DNA of 6,813 bases, taken from Candidatus Hydrothermarchaeota archaeon (GTDB lineage Archaea > Hydrothermarchaeota > Hydrothermarchaeia > Hydrothermarchaeales > WAQR01). A program made the translations under genes and the position numbers. This document shows positions 1 through 5,780 of the stretch, one piece after another; positions within the stretch are counted from its first letter, which is position 1; every line of letters starts with the position of its first letter. Below the pieces are notes generated by a model. The model searched no databases. It was not told where the DNA came from and worked only from the letters and a program-made list of their open reading frames with translations. Where the stretch lies: positions 1 to 6,813 of the forward strand of contig WAQR01000112.1 in NCBI GenBank assembly GCA_015520145.1. Direction: 5' to 3'.

Positions 1-94
1 ACTCTCCTTTTTGCAGGTTTGAATCCCTGCTTACTATAAAGTTGAATTCTTTGTATCCAACTTCGCCAAAGATCATTCCGACAATCTTTACCAA
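1..94 (-). CDS. N-terminus of a probable HerA-like HAS-barrel ATPase (partial, runs off left edge)
   Basis: An open frame of 31 codons begins with TTG at 94-92 and continues past the window edge. It is too short for an automatic ORF call. The frame is closed by TAG immediately upstream (97-95), so the start must lie here, and a good Shine-Dalgarno (GAGGAGTGG, 109-101) sits just before the TTG. The peptide begins MVKIVGMIFGEVGYKEFNFI and continues with VSRDSNLQKGE. The pattern (I/V)VGxxxGEVxxxEFxFxVS, then a basic residue and a K/L-G-E turn, resembles the HAS-barrel domain that opens archaeal HerA/FtsK-like hexameric ATPases. Such ATPases act in DNA end resection with NurA, or in related DNA-pumping roles. 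The Walker motifs would lie outside the window, so the ATPase assignment is inference from the first strands only. An ATG at 76-74 is an alternative start but would cut into the motif. Confidence 0.55.
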   Translation of the reverse strand, partial: MVKIVGMIFGEVGYKEFNFIVSRDSNLQKGE

Positions 95-100
95 CTACAT

Positions 101-109
101 CCACTCCTC
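101..109 (-). promoter_or_regulatory. Ribosome binding site of the left-edge HAS-barrel gene
   Basis: The minus strand reads GAGGAGTGG, a near match to the archaeal anti-Shine-Dalgarno partner GGAGGTGAT, a few bases before the TTG at 94. It decides in favour of the TTG start over the in-frame ATG at 76. Confidence 0.5.
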
Positions 110-202
110 AAAACACATTTGGAGATTTTTTGAGGTTTCTCTGATATGCCTTCCTGCCTCTTATCTGCTGGATTCTTTGATACGTTAATTAACACGTCAG
201 TT

Positions 203-240
203 GGTACAATCCGGTACATCGTACATTCCAAGTACAATGT
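203..240. repeat. Cluster of four GTAC cores upstream of the HAS-barrel gene (candidate regulatory site)
   Basis: GTAC occurs at 204-207, 214-217, 221-224 and 232-235. The first two lie in a 10-bp-spaced direct repeat (GGTACAAT / GGTACATC). The last two sit in the imperfect repeat GTACATT / GTACAAT, flanked by ACATT (223-227) and AATGT (236-240), which are inverted arms. The cluster lies in the 229-base gap between the two-helix membrane protein and the HAS-barrel gene, about 110-145 bases before the latter's start. Regulatory function is inferred from density and position. CCGGTAC at 211-217 is the reverse complement of the GTACCGG core repeated at 6602-6622. Confidence 0.35.
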
Positions 241-323
241 TCTGACATTCCAGATAATAAAGCTTATCATTTATCTTATTCCAAAAATCCCTCTACCTTT
301 CCTATAACCAATGTTTTGCGGAT

Positions 324-620
324 TTAAAGATGGCTTTTCTTTGATTTTGCAAGGTTCTCGGCAACTGCGATTCTCTTTTCCATATCGTTTTCTATAAGAT
401 ACACAGCCTTCAGGTAATGTGAAAAGATGCCGATTCCCCATCCAATAAGCGGCCATAGAAACCAGAGTTTGTCGGGAGAAAATGCAAGGTTTGCTATTAG
501 AAAAATTGAGTTCGTGACCAGATAGCATATGAAGTGTATTCTAAAACCTCTTTTCTCTTTTTCAATCATTACCTTTTTAAAACTTTCTTTATAGTCCTCT
601 AGTGTGATATTTTCATGCAT
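324..620 (-). CDS. Small two-transmembrane-helix protein (2TM domain family)
   Basis: This is a 98-aa protein of unknown function. It has an N-terminal amphipathic charged helix (residues 1-25), a first hydrophobic helix of about residues 28-47 and a second of about residues 52-72. The linker FSPDKLWFLWPLIGWGIG, followed by a histidine and a charged C-terminal tail, is the hallmark of the 2TM domain (PF13239-like). That domain is found alone or attached to sensor proteins in bacteria and archaea. It is expected to sit in the cytoplasmic membrane with both termini on the same side. No ligand or partner can be read from the sequence. It starts with ATG at 620 without a convincing Shine-Dalgarno, and a BRE/TATA pair lies at the distance expected for a leaderless mRNA. 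It stands alone, 95 bases after the 115-aa gene. The family call is from motif memory; the topology is directly visible. Confidence 0.75.
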   Translation of the reverse strand: MHENITLEDYKESFKKVMIEKEKRGFRIHFICYLVTNSIFLIANLAFSPDKLWFLWPLIGWGIGIFSHYLKAVYLIENDMEKRIAVAENLAKSKKSHL

Positions 621-643
621 GTAATGGATATATGATTCCTATA

Positions 644-658
644 CAGATAAACGTTTCC
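644..658 (-). promoter_or_regulatory. BRE/TATA promoter of the 2TM gene, leaderless spacing
   Basis: The minus strand reads GGAAACG then TTTATCTG (651-644), a purine-rich BRE followed by a TATA-like box. Transcription about 25 bases downstream of the box centre would begin near 622, almost exactly at the ATG (620). This matches the lack of a Shine-Dalgarno at this gene. Confidence 0.45.
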
Positions 659-715
659 TCACCCCTCACATCACTCCTCTTACATTCTCAGTATATCCAC
701 ATTAACTAATCGTAA

Positions 716-1063
716 CTAAACAGGAGGTTGTACGCCACATTCTTCAATTGCCCTAATCATATCTTTTATATGTTCGTCGATTGTATATCCTGGTTCAAAG
801 TCGTATCCGGATACCAGGAGTTCATTTAGGTCTTTTGAAAAGCGTTCCATCTCAGCCTCCATCTGGTCACGTGCCTTCCGGTTTGATATGCGTTCTATCT
901 CTTCAGCCGATGCAGAGTTGCCATATCCAAATATCTCTCTTTTGAGTTTATCTAATATCTCCAACACTTTAGGGTTTGTGATCCTGCGGTGCTGAAATGA
1001 CCAGTGATTTTTGAGCTTCACAAGCTCCCTGAAGGTCTCCTCTGACAACTGGATATTCCTCAA
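716..1063 (-). CDS. Hypothetical protein, 115 aa, helical and charged
   Basis: I do not recognise this protein. It opens with MRNIQLSEETFRELVKLK, a pattern of one short strand then a helix that resembles the start of ribbon-helix-helix or antitoxin-like small proteins. The rest is rich in E, K and R and predicted mostly helical, with a short tail containing GYDFEPGYTIDEHI and ending ECGVQPPV. There is no transmembrane segment, no signal peptide, and only one cysteine (near the C-terminus). The start is TTG at 1063, chosen because TAAAGGTGGG (1080-1071) gives a Shine-Dalgarno about eight bases upstream and because no ATG lies nearby in frame. TATA-like boxes at 1108-1128 could drive it. No toxin-like partner is adjacent: the downstream gene is the 2TM protein, 95 bases away with its own promoter. 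An antitoxin role is therefore only a weak possibility. Confidence 0.65.
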   Translation of the reverse strand: MRNIQLSEETFRELVKLKNHWSFQHRRITNPKVLEILDKLKREIFGYGNSASAEEIERISNRKARDQMEAEMERFSKDLNELLVSGYDFEPGYTIDEHIKDMIRAIEECGVQPPV

Positions 1064-1441
1064 ATATCATCCCACCTTTAAAACTTGGATATTCCGTTCT
1101 ATCCATCTATATACCATCGTTATATACCCTCGTCCATATATTAAGATTATGGTTCACTGTAGTATCTCCGAATGAAATTTGGTAATTTCCACAATTTCCA
1201 CCTGCTTAACCAGTGAGGCATTCCAAGACATCTGACTTAGGACCATTTGGAGATACAGTATAATGGAACGGATGAAAATCTGGTTAAAGACACACCCTTA
1301 GAAGTTTGCAGATGAAGATGTACAGGGATTCTCATATTTTGCCAGATGCATGGAATAGCATGAAATAGCTTTACAAATACAGCTTTTATTATGAGCCTTT
1401 TTAATCACTTATGACCTTTAATATTCTTCATGAGCAACCGC
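1064..1441. other. 378-base non-coding region with short tandem and inverted repeats
   Basis: No open frame with a credible start and ribosome binding site is seen on either strand between the CNNM/CorC gene and the 115-aa gene. The part nearest the 115-aa gene holds its ribosome binding site and TATA boxes. Beyond that lie a 9-bp tandem repeat AATTTCCAC x2 (1184-1201), a 10-bp near-perfect tandem repeat GCATGGAATA / GCATGAAATA (1348-1367), an inverted pair TTAACCAG (1206-1213) with CTGGTTAA (1280-1287), and an imperfect inverted pair at 1156-1169 with 1249-1259. A plus-strand TATA-like sequence CCATATATTAAG (1134-1145) and a T5 run (1398-1402) could bracket a small RNA, but this is speculative. 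A decayed gene or element is an equal alternative. Confidence 0.4.
1108..1128 (-). promoter_or_regulatory. Tandem TATA-like boxes upstream of the 115-aa gene
   Basis: GGTATATA occurs twice on the minus strand (1128-1121 and 1115-1108), 13 bp apart. Either could act as a TATA box, placing the RNA start near 1098 or 1085, 20-35 bases before the TTG. The upstream bases are not a strong BRE. Confidence 0.35.
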
Positions 1442-2716
1442 CTATGTACTCTCATCCCCACGCGATTCTTTAATTATCCTGACCTTGGAGATCCTTCTAC
1501 CCCTTAATTTTTCAACAACGAGGGTTATACCATTAATATTGATACGGTCTCCAATTACCGGAATCTTCCCTATAGTATTAAAAACCAGTCCTCCCACGGT
1601 CTCAAACTCTTCAGGTGGGAGATTCAAATCCATAACCTCATTGATATCATCGATATCTGTCCTAGAATCCACAATGGCAGTCCTATCATCAAGAATACGG
1701 ATGCCCTCCTCCTCCACGTCATACTCGTCCAATATCTCGCCGACGATTTCCTCCAGCATATCTTCCATTGTAACGATTCCTTCCGTGCCACCGTATTCGT
1801 CCACAACTATCGCCATATGTATCTTTTTTTTCTGCATATCCTTTAAAAGGTCACCGAGTTCCTTCGTCTCAGGAACATAATACGTCGGCCTTATAATATC
1901 ACCAATTTTCATGTCAAGTTTTCCCTCTTTTACATACCCCAGGAGGTCCTTAGTGTACAAGATCCCTATGATATTGTCTATACTCCCATCAAATACCGGT
2001 GTCCTCGAATACCCGGTTTTCAAAATCTCATCCAGTGCGTCTTTTATTGTAACGTTCTTATCAAAACTCTTCACATCTATACGTGGTACCATTATTTCCT
2101 TGACCTCTTTATCACCAAATTCAAAAACACCCTTTATCATCTCTCTCTCGTCTTTTTCTATCACCCCCTCTTTTTCACCCACGTCCATTAACATTTTAAT
2201 CTCTTCTTCTGTTACAAAAGGTGCTATGGTCTTGGCTTCTCCTCCTAAAAATCCTATTATTTTGTTTGTAATAAATGTAATGACCTTGACAAGGGGATAG
2301 AGTATCTTTACCAGAATTTCGATAGGACCTGATACTACCAGGGACATCCGCAGAGAGTTTCTTGTTGCAAATCCTTTCGGTGTAATCTCTCCGAAAATAA
2401 GGAGGATTAGTGTCAATATCCCTGTTGCAATACCTATCCCTGCGTTTCCAAAAAAACCCATTGCAACGGATGTGGCAATCGCTGCTGCAAAGATGTTTAC
2501 CAGGTTATTTCCAACAAGTATTGTTGCAAGGAGCCTATTTGGCCTTTCCAGTAACTTATTTACTCTTTTTGCCCTCTTATCTCCCTCTTCGGCAAGCTTT
2601 CTAATCCTTATCTTGTTTACAGATATCAAGGCGGTTTCTGAACCAGAAAAAAACCCTGATATAAATAGGAGCACTACAAGTATAATCAGTTGGACTAATA
2701 TCCATGTCTCAGGCAC
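1442..2716 (-). CDS. CNNM/CorC family membrane protein (DUF21 + two CBS + CorC_HlyC)
   Basis: A 424-aa protein with the full domain order of the hemolysin-C-like CNNM/CorC family, whose members are implicated in Mg2+ (or Na+/Mg2+) export across the cytoplasmic membrane. The DUF21 membrane domain spans about residues 1-160, with a first helix at 6-26 ending in GFFSGSETAL (21-30), further helices at about 62-86, 92-113 and 125-155, and the signature GEITPK (109-114). A helical linker (TEEEIKMLMDVGEKEGVIEK) leads to a CBS pair. CBS1 (about 203-262) opens with IMVPRIDV, and CBS2 (about 268-330) contains VDEYGGTEGIVTMEDMLEEI (305-324). The CorC_HlyC domain (about 345-420) contains FETVGGLVFNTIGKIPVIGD (371-390). 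Length is typical of the family. The start is GTG at 2716 with GGTGA about seven bases upstream. It appears to be a single-gene unit with its own promoter. The transported ion cannot be read from the sequence. Confidence 0.93.
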   Translation of the reverse strand: MPETWILVQLIILVVLLFISGFFSGSETALISVNKIRIRKLAEEGDKRAKRVNKLLERPNRLLATILVGNNLVNIFAAAIATSVAMGFFGNAGIGIATGILTLILLIFGEITPKGFATRNSLRMSLVVSGPIEILVKILYPLVKVITFITNKIIGFLGGEAKTIAPFVTEEEIKMLMDVGEKEGVIEKDEREMIKGVFEFGDKEVKEIMVPRIDVKSFDKNVTIKDALDEILKTGYSRTPVFDGSIDNIIGILYTKDLLGYVKEGKLDMKIGDIIRPTYYVPETKELGDLLKDMQKKKIHMAIVVDEYGGTEGIVTMEDMLEEIVGEILDEYDVEEEGIRILDDRTAIVDSRTDIDDINEVMDLNLPPEEFETVGGLVFNTIGKIPVIGDRININGITLVVEKLRGRRISKVRIIKESRGDEST

Positions 2717-2762
2717 GTTGTTTTCACCAAGATATAACTTTCATTTATGAATTCTGTTCATA

Positions 2763-2778
2763 CATATATTTAATTGTT
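2763..2778 (-). promoter_or_regulatory. Promoter of the CNNM/CorC gene
   Basis: The minus strand reads AACAATTAAATATATG, an A-rich BRE-like stretch merging into a TATA box (TAAATATAT, 2772-2764). The predicted RNA start is near 2742, giving a leader of about 25 bases with room for the GGTGA ribosome binding site before the GTG at 2716. Confidence 0.5.
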
Positions 2779-2810
2779 ATGCTGCTAATGCCAGTATCTC
2801 CAGGAGGTCA

Positions 2811-2846
2811 TCCAATTAACGCTCTCAAAACCCAGTTTTAATTGGA
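2811..2846. repeat. Perfect 9-bp inverted repeat with 18-base loop
   Basis: TCCAATTAA (2811-2819) and TTAATTGGA (2838-2846) are exact reverse complements around an 18-base spacer. The repeat lies between the T-rich terminator of the mevalonate operon and the CNNM/CorC promoter. It could be an RNA hairpin at the operon's 3' end or a dyad protein-binding site for the downstream promoter. There is no sequence evidence to decide between them. Confidence 0.55.
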
Positions 2847-2863
2847 CGGGCTCTTGATAATCT

Positions 2864-2874
2864 AAAAAGAAAAA
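2864..2874 (-). terminator. T-rich archaeal terminator after the mevalonate operon
   Basis: Fifteen bases after the stop codon of the Cys-rich gene the minus strand reads TTTTTCTTTTT (2874-2864). Archaeal RNA polymerase terminates at such oligo-T tracts without needing a hairpin. It would end transcripts from the HTH/HMGS/thiolase/DUF35/Cys-rich series before the CNNM/CorC promoter. Confidence 0.55.
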
Positions 2875-2888
2875 TCTTTTAAGATGAC

Positions 2889-3065
2889 TCATCCAACAAA
2901 TTTACATATCCCCTTATCAAAATTATCACACTCCTTCCAGACATTCCTGGTTTTCCAGTTATGTTCACAGGTATGCAGTGTACAGCACATCCTGCAGAAC
3001 TCCGGGTCTTTTTGACAGTTTATTCTCATCAACTCGCTTTTACTTGCATTGCAATACTTGCTCAA
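2889..3065 (-). CDS. Small cysteine-rich protein, 58 aa, putative metal-binding
   Basis: I do not recognise a named family. The start is TTG at 3065, because a strong Shine-Dalgarno AAAGGAGG with a seven-base spacer precedes it. A longer reading from TTG 3101 would place that Shine-Dalgarno inside the gene. The resulting 58-aa protein has eight cysteines (C5, C17, C24, C27, C28, C33, C46, C54) and two histidines (H31, H35), including the core CxxCC-x4-C. There is no signal peptide or transmembrane helix, so it is probably cytoplasmic. The Cys density suggests binding of zinc or an Fe-S cluster. Some of the middle spacing recalls small treble-clef or zinc-ribbon proteins, but no fixed pattern matches. 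It lies 63 bases downstream of the DUF35 gene on the same strand with no clear promoter between, and a T-rich terminator follows. Co-transcription with the mevalonate genes is therefore plausible but unproven. Confidence 0.7.
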   Translation of the reverse strand: MSKYCNASKSELMRINCQKDPEFCRMCCTLHTCEHNWKTRNVWKECDNFDKGICKFVG

Positions 3066-3072
3066 GTCTATT

Positions 3073-3078
3073 CCTCCT
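3073..3078 (-). promoter_or_regulatory. Ribosome binding site fixing the start of the Cys-rich gene
   Basis: AGGAGG on the minus strand lies ten bases from the TTG at 3065 and within the longest possible reading of the gene. This argues that translation begins at 3065 and not at the upstream TTG at 3101. Confidence 0.6.
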
Positions 3079-3128
3079 TTAATTCTAATATCAATCTTCA
3101 ATCTTAATTTAACCTAAATATCTCAAAT

Positions 3129-3533
3129 TTAATCCAATCGTCTAACCGGCGTGAATTTATATCCATAATGGATCAACCCGGCTTCGCCGTCTTCCTGTAT
3201 CTTTCTAAAGACACTTTTAACTTTCGTGCCGATTTTTACTTCACTGATATTGCAGTCAACTATCTGTGCGGTTAAGCTTGGACCTTCATCCAATTTAACT
3301 ATTGCCATTATATATGGCGTCTGTCTATCAAACTCTTCAGATGCCGAATGGATTACTGTATAGGTCACTATCTCGCCTTTCCCTGAAAGCGAGACCTTCT
3401 CCAATTTGCTCATCCTTCTGCAATTCGGGCAGAAGTTTCGAAGCGGGAAATATGTCTCATTGCACCTCCTGCATCTGGTGCCGATGAGATTATACCTGCT
3501 TTGTATATTTCTCCAGAACCTCGGTATGCTCAT
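3129..3533 (-). CDS. DUF35 zinc-ribbon/OB-fold protein, scaffold of the thiolase-HMG-CoA synthase complex
   Basis: A 134-aa DUF35 protein. It begins SIPRFWRNIQSRYNLIGTRC, an N-terminal helix followed by a rubredoxin-like zinc ribbon with four cysteines (C21, C24, C35, C38). An OB-fold follows (about residues 45-125), with GKGEIVTYTVIHSA and the PYIMAIVKLDEGPSLTAQI strand region. In methanogens this protein bridges acetoacetyl-CoA thiolase and HMG-CoA synthase and supports a shared CoA site through which acetoacetyl-CoA is channelled. The gene directly follows the thiolase. A GTG at 3542 overlaps the thiolase TGA and would add three residues (MII). I prefer the ATG at 3533 because GGAG lies 11 bases before it but only two before the GTG, and related proteins as I recall them start near this point. 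Either way the two genes are tightly coupled. Length is typical of the family. Confidence 0.92.
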   Translation of the reverse strand: MSIPRFWRNIQSRYNLIGTRCRRCNETYFPLRNFCPNCRRMSKLEKVSLSGKGEIVTYTVIHSASEEFDRQTPYIMAIVKLDEGPSLTAQIVDCNISEVKIGTKVKSVFRKIQEDGEAGLIHYGYKFTPVRRLD

Positions 3534-3538
3534 GATAA

Positions 3539-4690
3539 TCACTTCTCCAGGATATGAACCACGGCAGTTCCGCCAGAACCGCCGATATTATGGGTCAGGC
3601 CGACATCTGCATCAACCTGCCTTTTCCCGGCTTCACCTCTAAGCTGAAATATGATCTCGGCCGCTTGGGCAACCCCTGTTGCACCTACAGGATGGCCCTT
3701 GGCTTTGAGCCCGCCTGAAGTATTCACCGGTATCCTGCCGCCGATTTTCGTTTCCCCGTTTTCCGTTGTAATCCCTCCTTTCCCAATATCGCAAAATCCA
3801 AGCCCCTCAATTGCCAGTATCTCGCCTATCGTAAACGCGTCATGTACCTCTGCAACCCCGATATCACCGGGAGTCTTATCTGCCCGTCTGTACGCCTCCC
3901 TGGATGCGTTTACAGTCGCATCGGTCACTGCTATCCTCTCCCTGTCATGGAGCGAGATCGAGCTCGATGCCTGGCCGCTCCCTGTGATATAAATCGGCGA
4001 ATCAGTAAACTCCTTTGCCTTTTTTTCTGATGCCAGTATGATACAGGCAGCCCCATCGGTTATGGGCGAGCAGTCAAGCAGTCTTAAAGGATCTGCCACT
4101 ATTGTGGAATTCATGACCTCTTCAGCAGTTATCTTAACATGATACTGTGCATATGGGTTATTCATTGCGTTTTCGTGATTTTTAACTGAGACCATTGCAA
4201 GCTGCTCCCTTGTGGTACCGAACTCGTGCATATGCCTCCTTGCAATCATCGCATAAAGCCCCGGGAACGTCATGCCCAAAAATGCCTCCCATTCCTGGTT
4301 AGCTGCTGTTGCAAGTGTCTGTGTGGTGCGTTCTGTGAGGATATCGGTCATCTTCTCGACTCCGCCTGCCACCACGATATCATGGAAGCCCGACTCGATT
4401 GCCATCACCCCCTGCCGCAGCGCAAGCCCTCCTGAAGCACACGCTGCCTCTATCCTTGTCGAAGGGATTGGTGTAAGTCCGCAGTTATCTGCTATCAGGC
4501 TTGAGATATGTTCCTGGTCAACAAACCTCCCGCCGGACATGTTCCCGACAAATATCGCCTCAATATCTTTTCCATCGATTCCCGCATCTTTTAATGCCAT
4601 TGCACCTGCATCGACAAATAACTGGCTAAAAGAGTTCTCCCAGTGTTCGCCGAACTTTGTAAGTCCTACCCCGATAGCCGCAACTTTCAT
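3539..4690 (-). CDS. Acetoacetyl-CoA thiolase (archaeal SCP2-like thiolase)
   Basis: A 383-aa thiolase that condenses two acetyl-CoA to acetoacetyl-CoA, the first step of the mevalonate pathway. The nucleophilic cysteine is C84 in EAACASGG (81-88). Other active-site elements are H283 in EVHDAF (281-286), H333 in GHPVGATG (332-339), and HNIGGSGG (367-374). In HNIGGSGG, histidine replaces the C-terminal CxG cysteine of classical bacterial thiolases, as in the SCP2-type/archaeal branch. NTSGGLKAKGHPVGATG (323-339) is a clear family signature. The condensation is thermodynamically unfavourable, which is why the enzyme works in complex with HMG-CoA synthase and DUF35, encoded on either side. The start is ATG at 4690 with GAGGT (4703-4699) eight bases upstream. 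The gap to HMG-CoA synthase is 42 bases, with no sign of a separate promoter. A lipid-transfer or other acyl-CoA role is possible in the family, but the neighbourhood argues strongly for the mevalonate role. Confidence 0.93.
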   Translation of the reverse strand: MKVAAIGVGLTKFGEHWENSFSQLFVDAGAMALKDAGIDGKDIEAIFVGNMSGGRFVDQEHISSLIADNCGLTPIPSTRIEAACASGGLALRQGVMAIESGFHDIVVAGGVEKMTDILTERTTQTLATAANQEWEAFLGMTFPGLYAMIARRHMHEFGTTREQLAMVSVKNHENAMNNPYAQYHVKITAEEVMNSTIVADPLRLLDCSPITDGAACIILASEKKAKEFTDSPIYITGSGQASSSISLHDRERIAVTDATVNASREAYRRADKTPGDIGVAEVHDAFTIGEILAIEGLGFCDIGKGGITTENGETKIGGRIPVNTSGGLKAKGHPVGATGVAQAAEIIFQLRGEAGKRQVDADVGLTHNIGGSGGTAVVHILEK

Positions 4691-4732
4691 CTTTCAAAAC
4701 CTCTTTTATGCCCTTATCTTATTTACGCCTTT

Positions 4733-5773
4733 TTACACCTTTATCTTTTTTCTCAGCTTGACATATATCGCGTAGTCCACATATTCTCTGTCCTCTATAA
4801 ATTCGTCTACTCTCTGTGCACCTTTTCTTTTTTCATCAATACCGTCCTCTACCATTATGCTAAACGAATCGCTTCCAGCCCCTGAGCCAAACGAGGTTAA
4901 AAGTATCCTCTGCCCGGGCTCTGCTATATCCAGGACCCTTGCAAGCCCCAGGATAGATGAACCTGAATAGGTGTTGCCGATCCTGTCAACAAGTATGCCG
5001 TCTTTGATCTGTCCATCTTCAAATCCGAGCATCTTGGAAACCCTTCTTGGGAATTTCCCGTTTGGCTGGTGAAATACGGCATAATCAAAGTCTTCAGGTT
5101 TGAGTCCCATCTTTTTCATCAGGCCGTCGGATGCATTATATACGTGCTTGAAATACGCAGGACTTCCGGTAAACCTCCCGCCGTGTCTTGGATACGGCTG
5201 ACCTTCCCGCCGCCAGAAATCAGGTGTGTCGGTGGTATATGAATACGTGCCTTCGAATCTGGCGATTGTGCCCTCCTTTCCTATTATAAATGCTGCACCG
5301 CCTGCTGCCGCGGTATATTCGAGCGCATCACCTGGTGCACCCTGTGCGGTATCTGCCCCGATTGCCATGCCGTATTTTATCATTCCTGACGAGACCATGC
5401 CCATACAGGTCTGGATGCCGGCAGTTCCTGCCTTGCAGGCAAATTCAAGGTCAGCGGCAGTAAGTTCCGGCGACGCCCCGATTGCATCTGCCACGATTGT
5501 TGCAGTCGGCTTGACTGTATATGGATGACTTTCAGAACCCACATATATCGCCCTGATATCCCCCGGGTCTATTCCCGCCATCTTCAGTGCGTTCCTTGCA
5601 GCTTCGACTGATATGGTGGCGGCATCTTCGTCAATGTTCGGGACGGCCTTCTCCTGGAGCATGAGCCCTTTTTTTATTGCCTCAGGATTCTTGCCCCAGA
5701 CCCTTGCAATCTCTTCGACCTTTATCCTGTAGCGGGGGATATACACCCCGTAACCTACAATTCCTGTATCCAA
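4733..5773 (-). CDS. mvaS: Hydroxymethylglutaryl-CoA synthase (archaeal type)
   Basis: A 346-aa cytosolic enzyme that joins acetyl-CoA to acetoacetyl-CoA to give HMG-CoA, the committed precursor of archaeal isoprenoid lipids. The acetyl-carrying nucleophile is C113 in EFACKAGTAG (110-119). The catalytic glutamate is E81 in GSESHPY (79-85), and H235 in FHQPNGK (234-240) fits the conserved acetoacetyl-CoA-binding histidine. GNTYSGSS (266-273) and SFGSGAGSDSF (294-304) are further family signatures. The length matches archaeal enzymes and lacks the insertions of eukaryotic forms. The start is TTG at 5773: there is no ATG until residue 38, GGAGGA lies about seven bases upstream, and the N-terminus DTGIVGYGVYIPRYRI is conserved from its first residues. 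It lies 36 bases after the HTH regulator and 42 before the thiolase, consistent with one operon. The symbol is used by functional analogy with bacterial mvaS. Confidence 0.95.
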   Translation of the reverse strand: MDTGIVGYGVYIPRYRIKVEEIARVWGKNPEAIKKGLMLQEKAVPNIDEDAATISVEAARNALKMAGIDPGDIRAIYVGSESHPYTVKPTATIVADAIGASPELTAADLEFACKAGTAGIQTCMGMVSSGMIKYGMAIGADTAQGAPGDALEYTAAAGGAAFIIGKEGTIARFEGTYSYTTDTPDFWRREGQPYPRHGGRFTGSPAYFKHVYNASDGLMKKMGLKPEDFDYAVFHQPNGKFPRRVSKMLGFEDGQIKDGILVDRIGNTYSGSSILGLARVLDIAEPGQRILLTSFGSGAGSDSFSIMVEDGIDEKRKGAQRVDEFIEDREYVDYAIYVKLRKKIKV

Positions 5774-5780
5774 TTTTTCT

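Noticed and set aside
13..30. tRNA T-arm-like sequence (GCAGG, TTTGAATC, CCTGC) on the plus strand
   Set aside because: The loop is eight bases instead of seven and the invariant C of the T-loop is T; no acceptor, anticodon or D-arm can be placed, and the stretch is coding on the minus strand for the HAS-barrel protein.
88..270. 60-aa minus-strand ORF overlapping the start of the HAS-barrel gene
   Set aside because: There is no recognisable domain and no good ribosome binding site, and it covers the GTAC repeat cluster; the overlap (TTGGTAA) with the next start could mean coupling but is more likely chance.
271..528. 85-aa minus-strand ORF
   Set aside because: It lies in another frame of the 2TM gene, whose hydrophobic pattern and family signature are clear; its own translation shows no domain.
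716..1063. Toxin-antitoxin reading of the 115-aa protein
   Set aside because: The LSEETFRELVKLK opening is suggestive, but no small toxin gene lies next to it; the nearest gene encodes a 2TM membrane protein with its own promoter.
1240..1404. 55-codon stop-free stretch on the minus strand in the non-coding region
   Set aside because: It has no start codon with a ribosome binding site and no recognisable motif; it could be a remnant of a decayed gene but cannot be supported.
2777..2812. Twelve-codon minus-strand frame (TTG ... LLEILALAA) before the CNNM/CorC promoter
   Set aside because: It is very short, with a stop directly upstream and no ribosome binding site; its 12-base identity with a thiolase segment (GAGATACTGGCA) is probably chance.
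4272..4775. 167-aa plus-strand ORF
   Set aside because: It is antisense to the thiolase active-site region and enriched in Ser/Pro as expected for the complement of a coding strand; no ribosome binding site or promoter was seen. The plus-strand ORFs opposite the CNNM/CorC and HMGS genes were rejected for the same reason.
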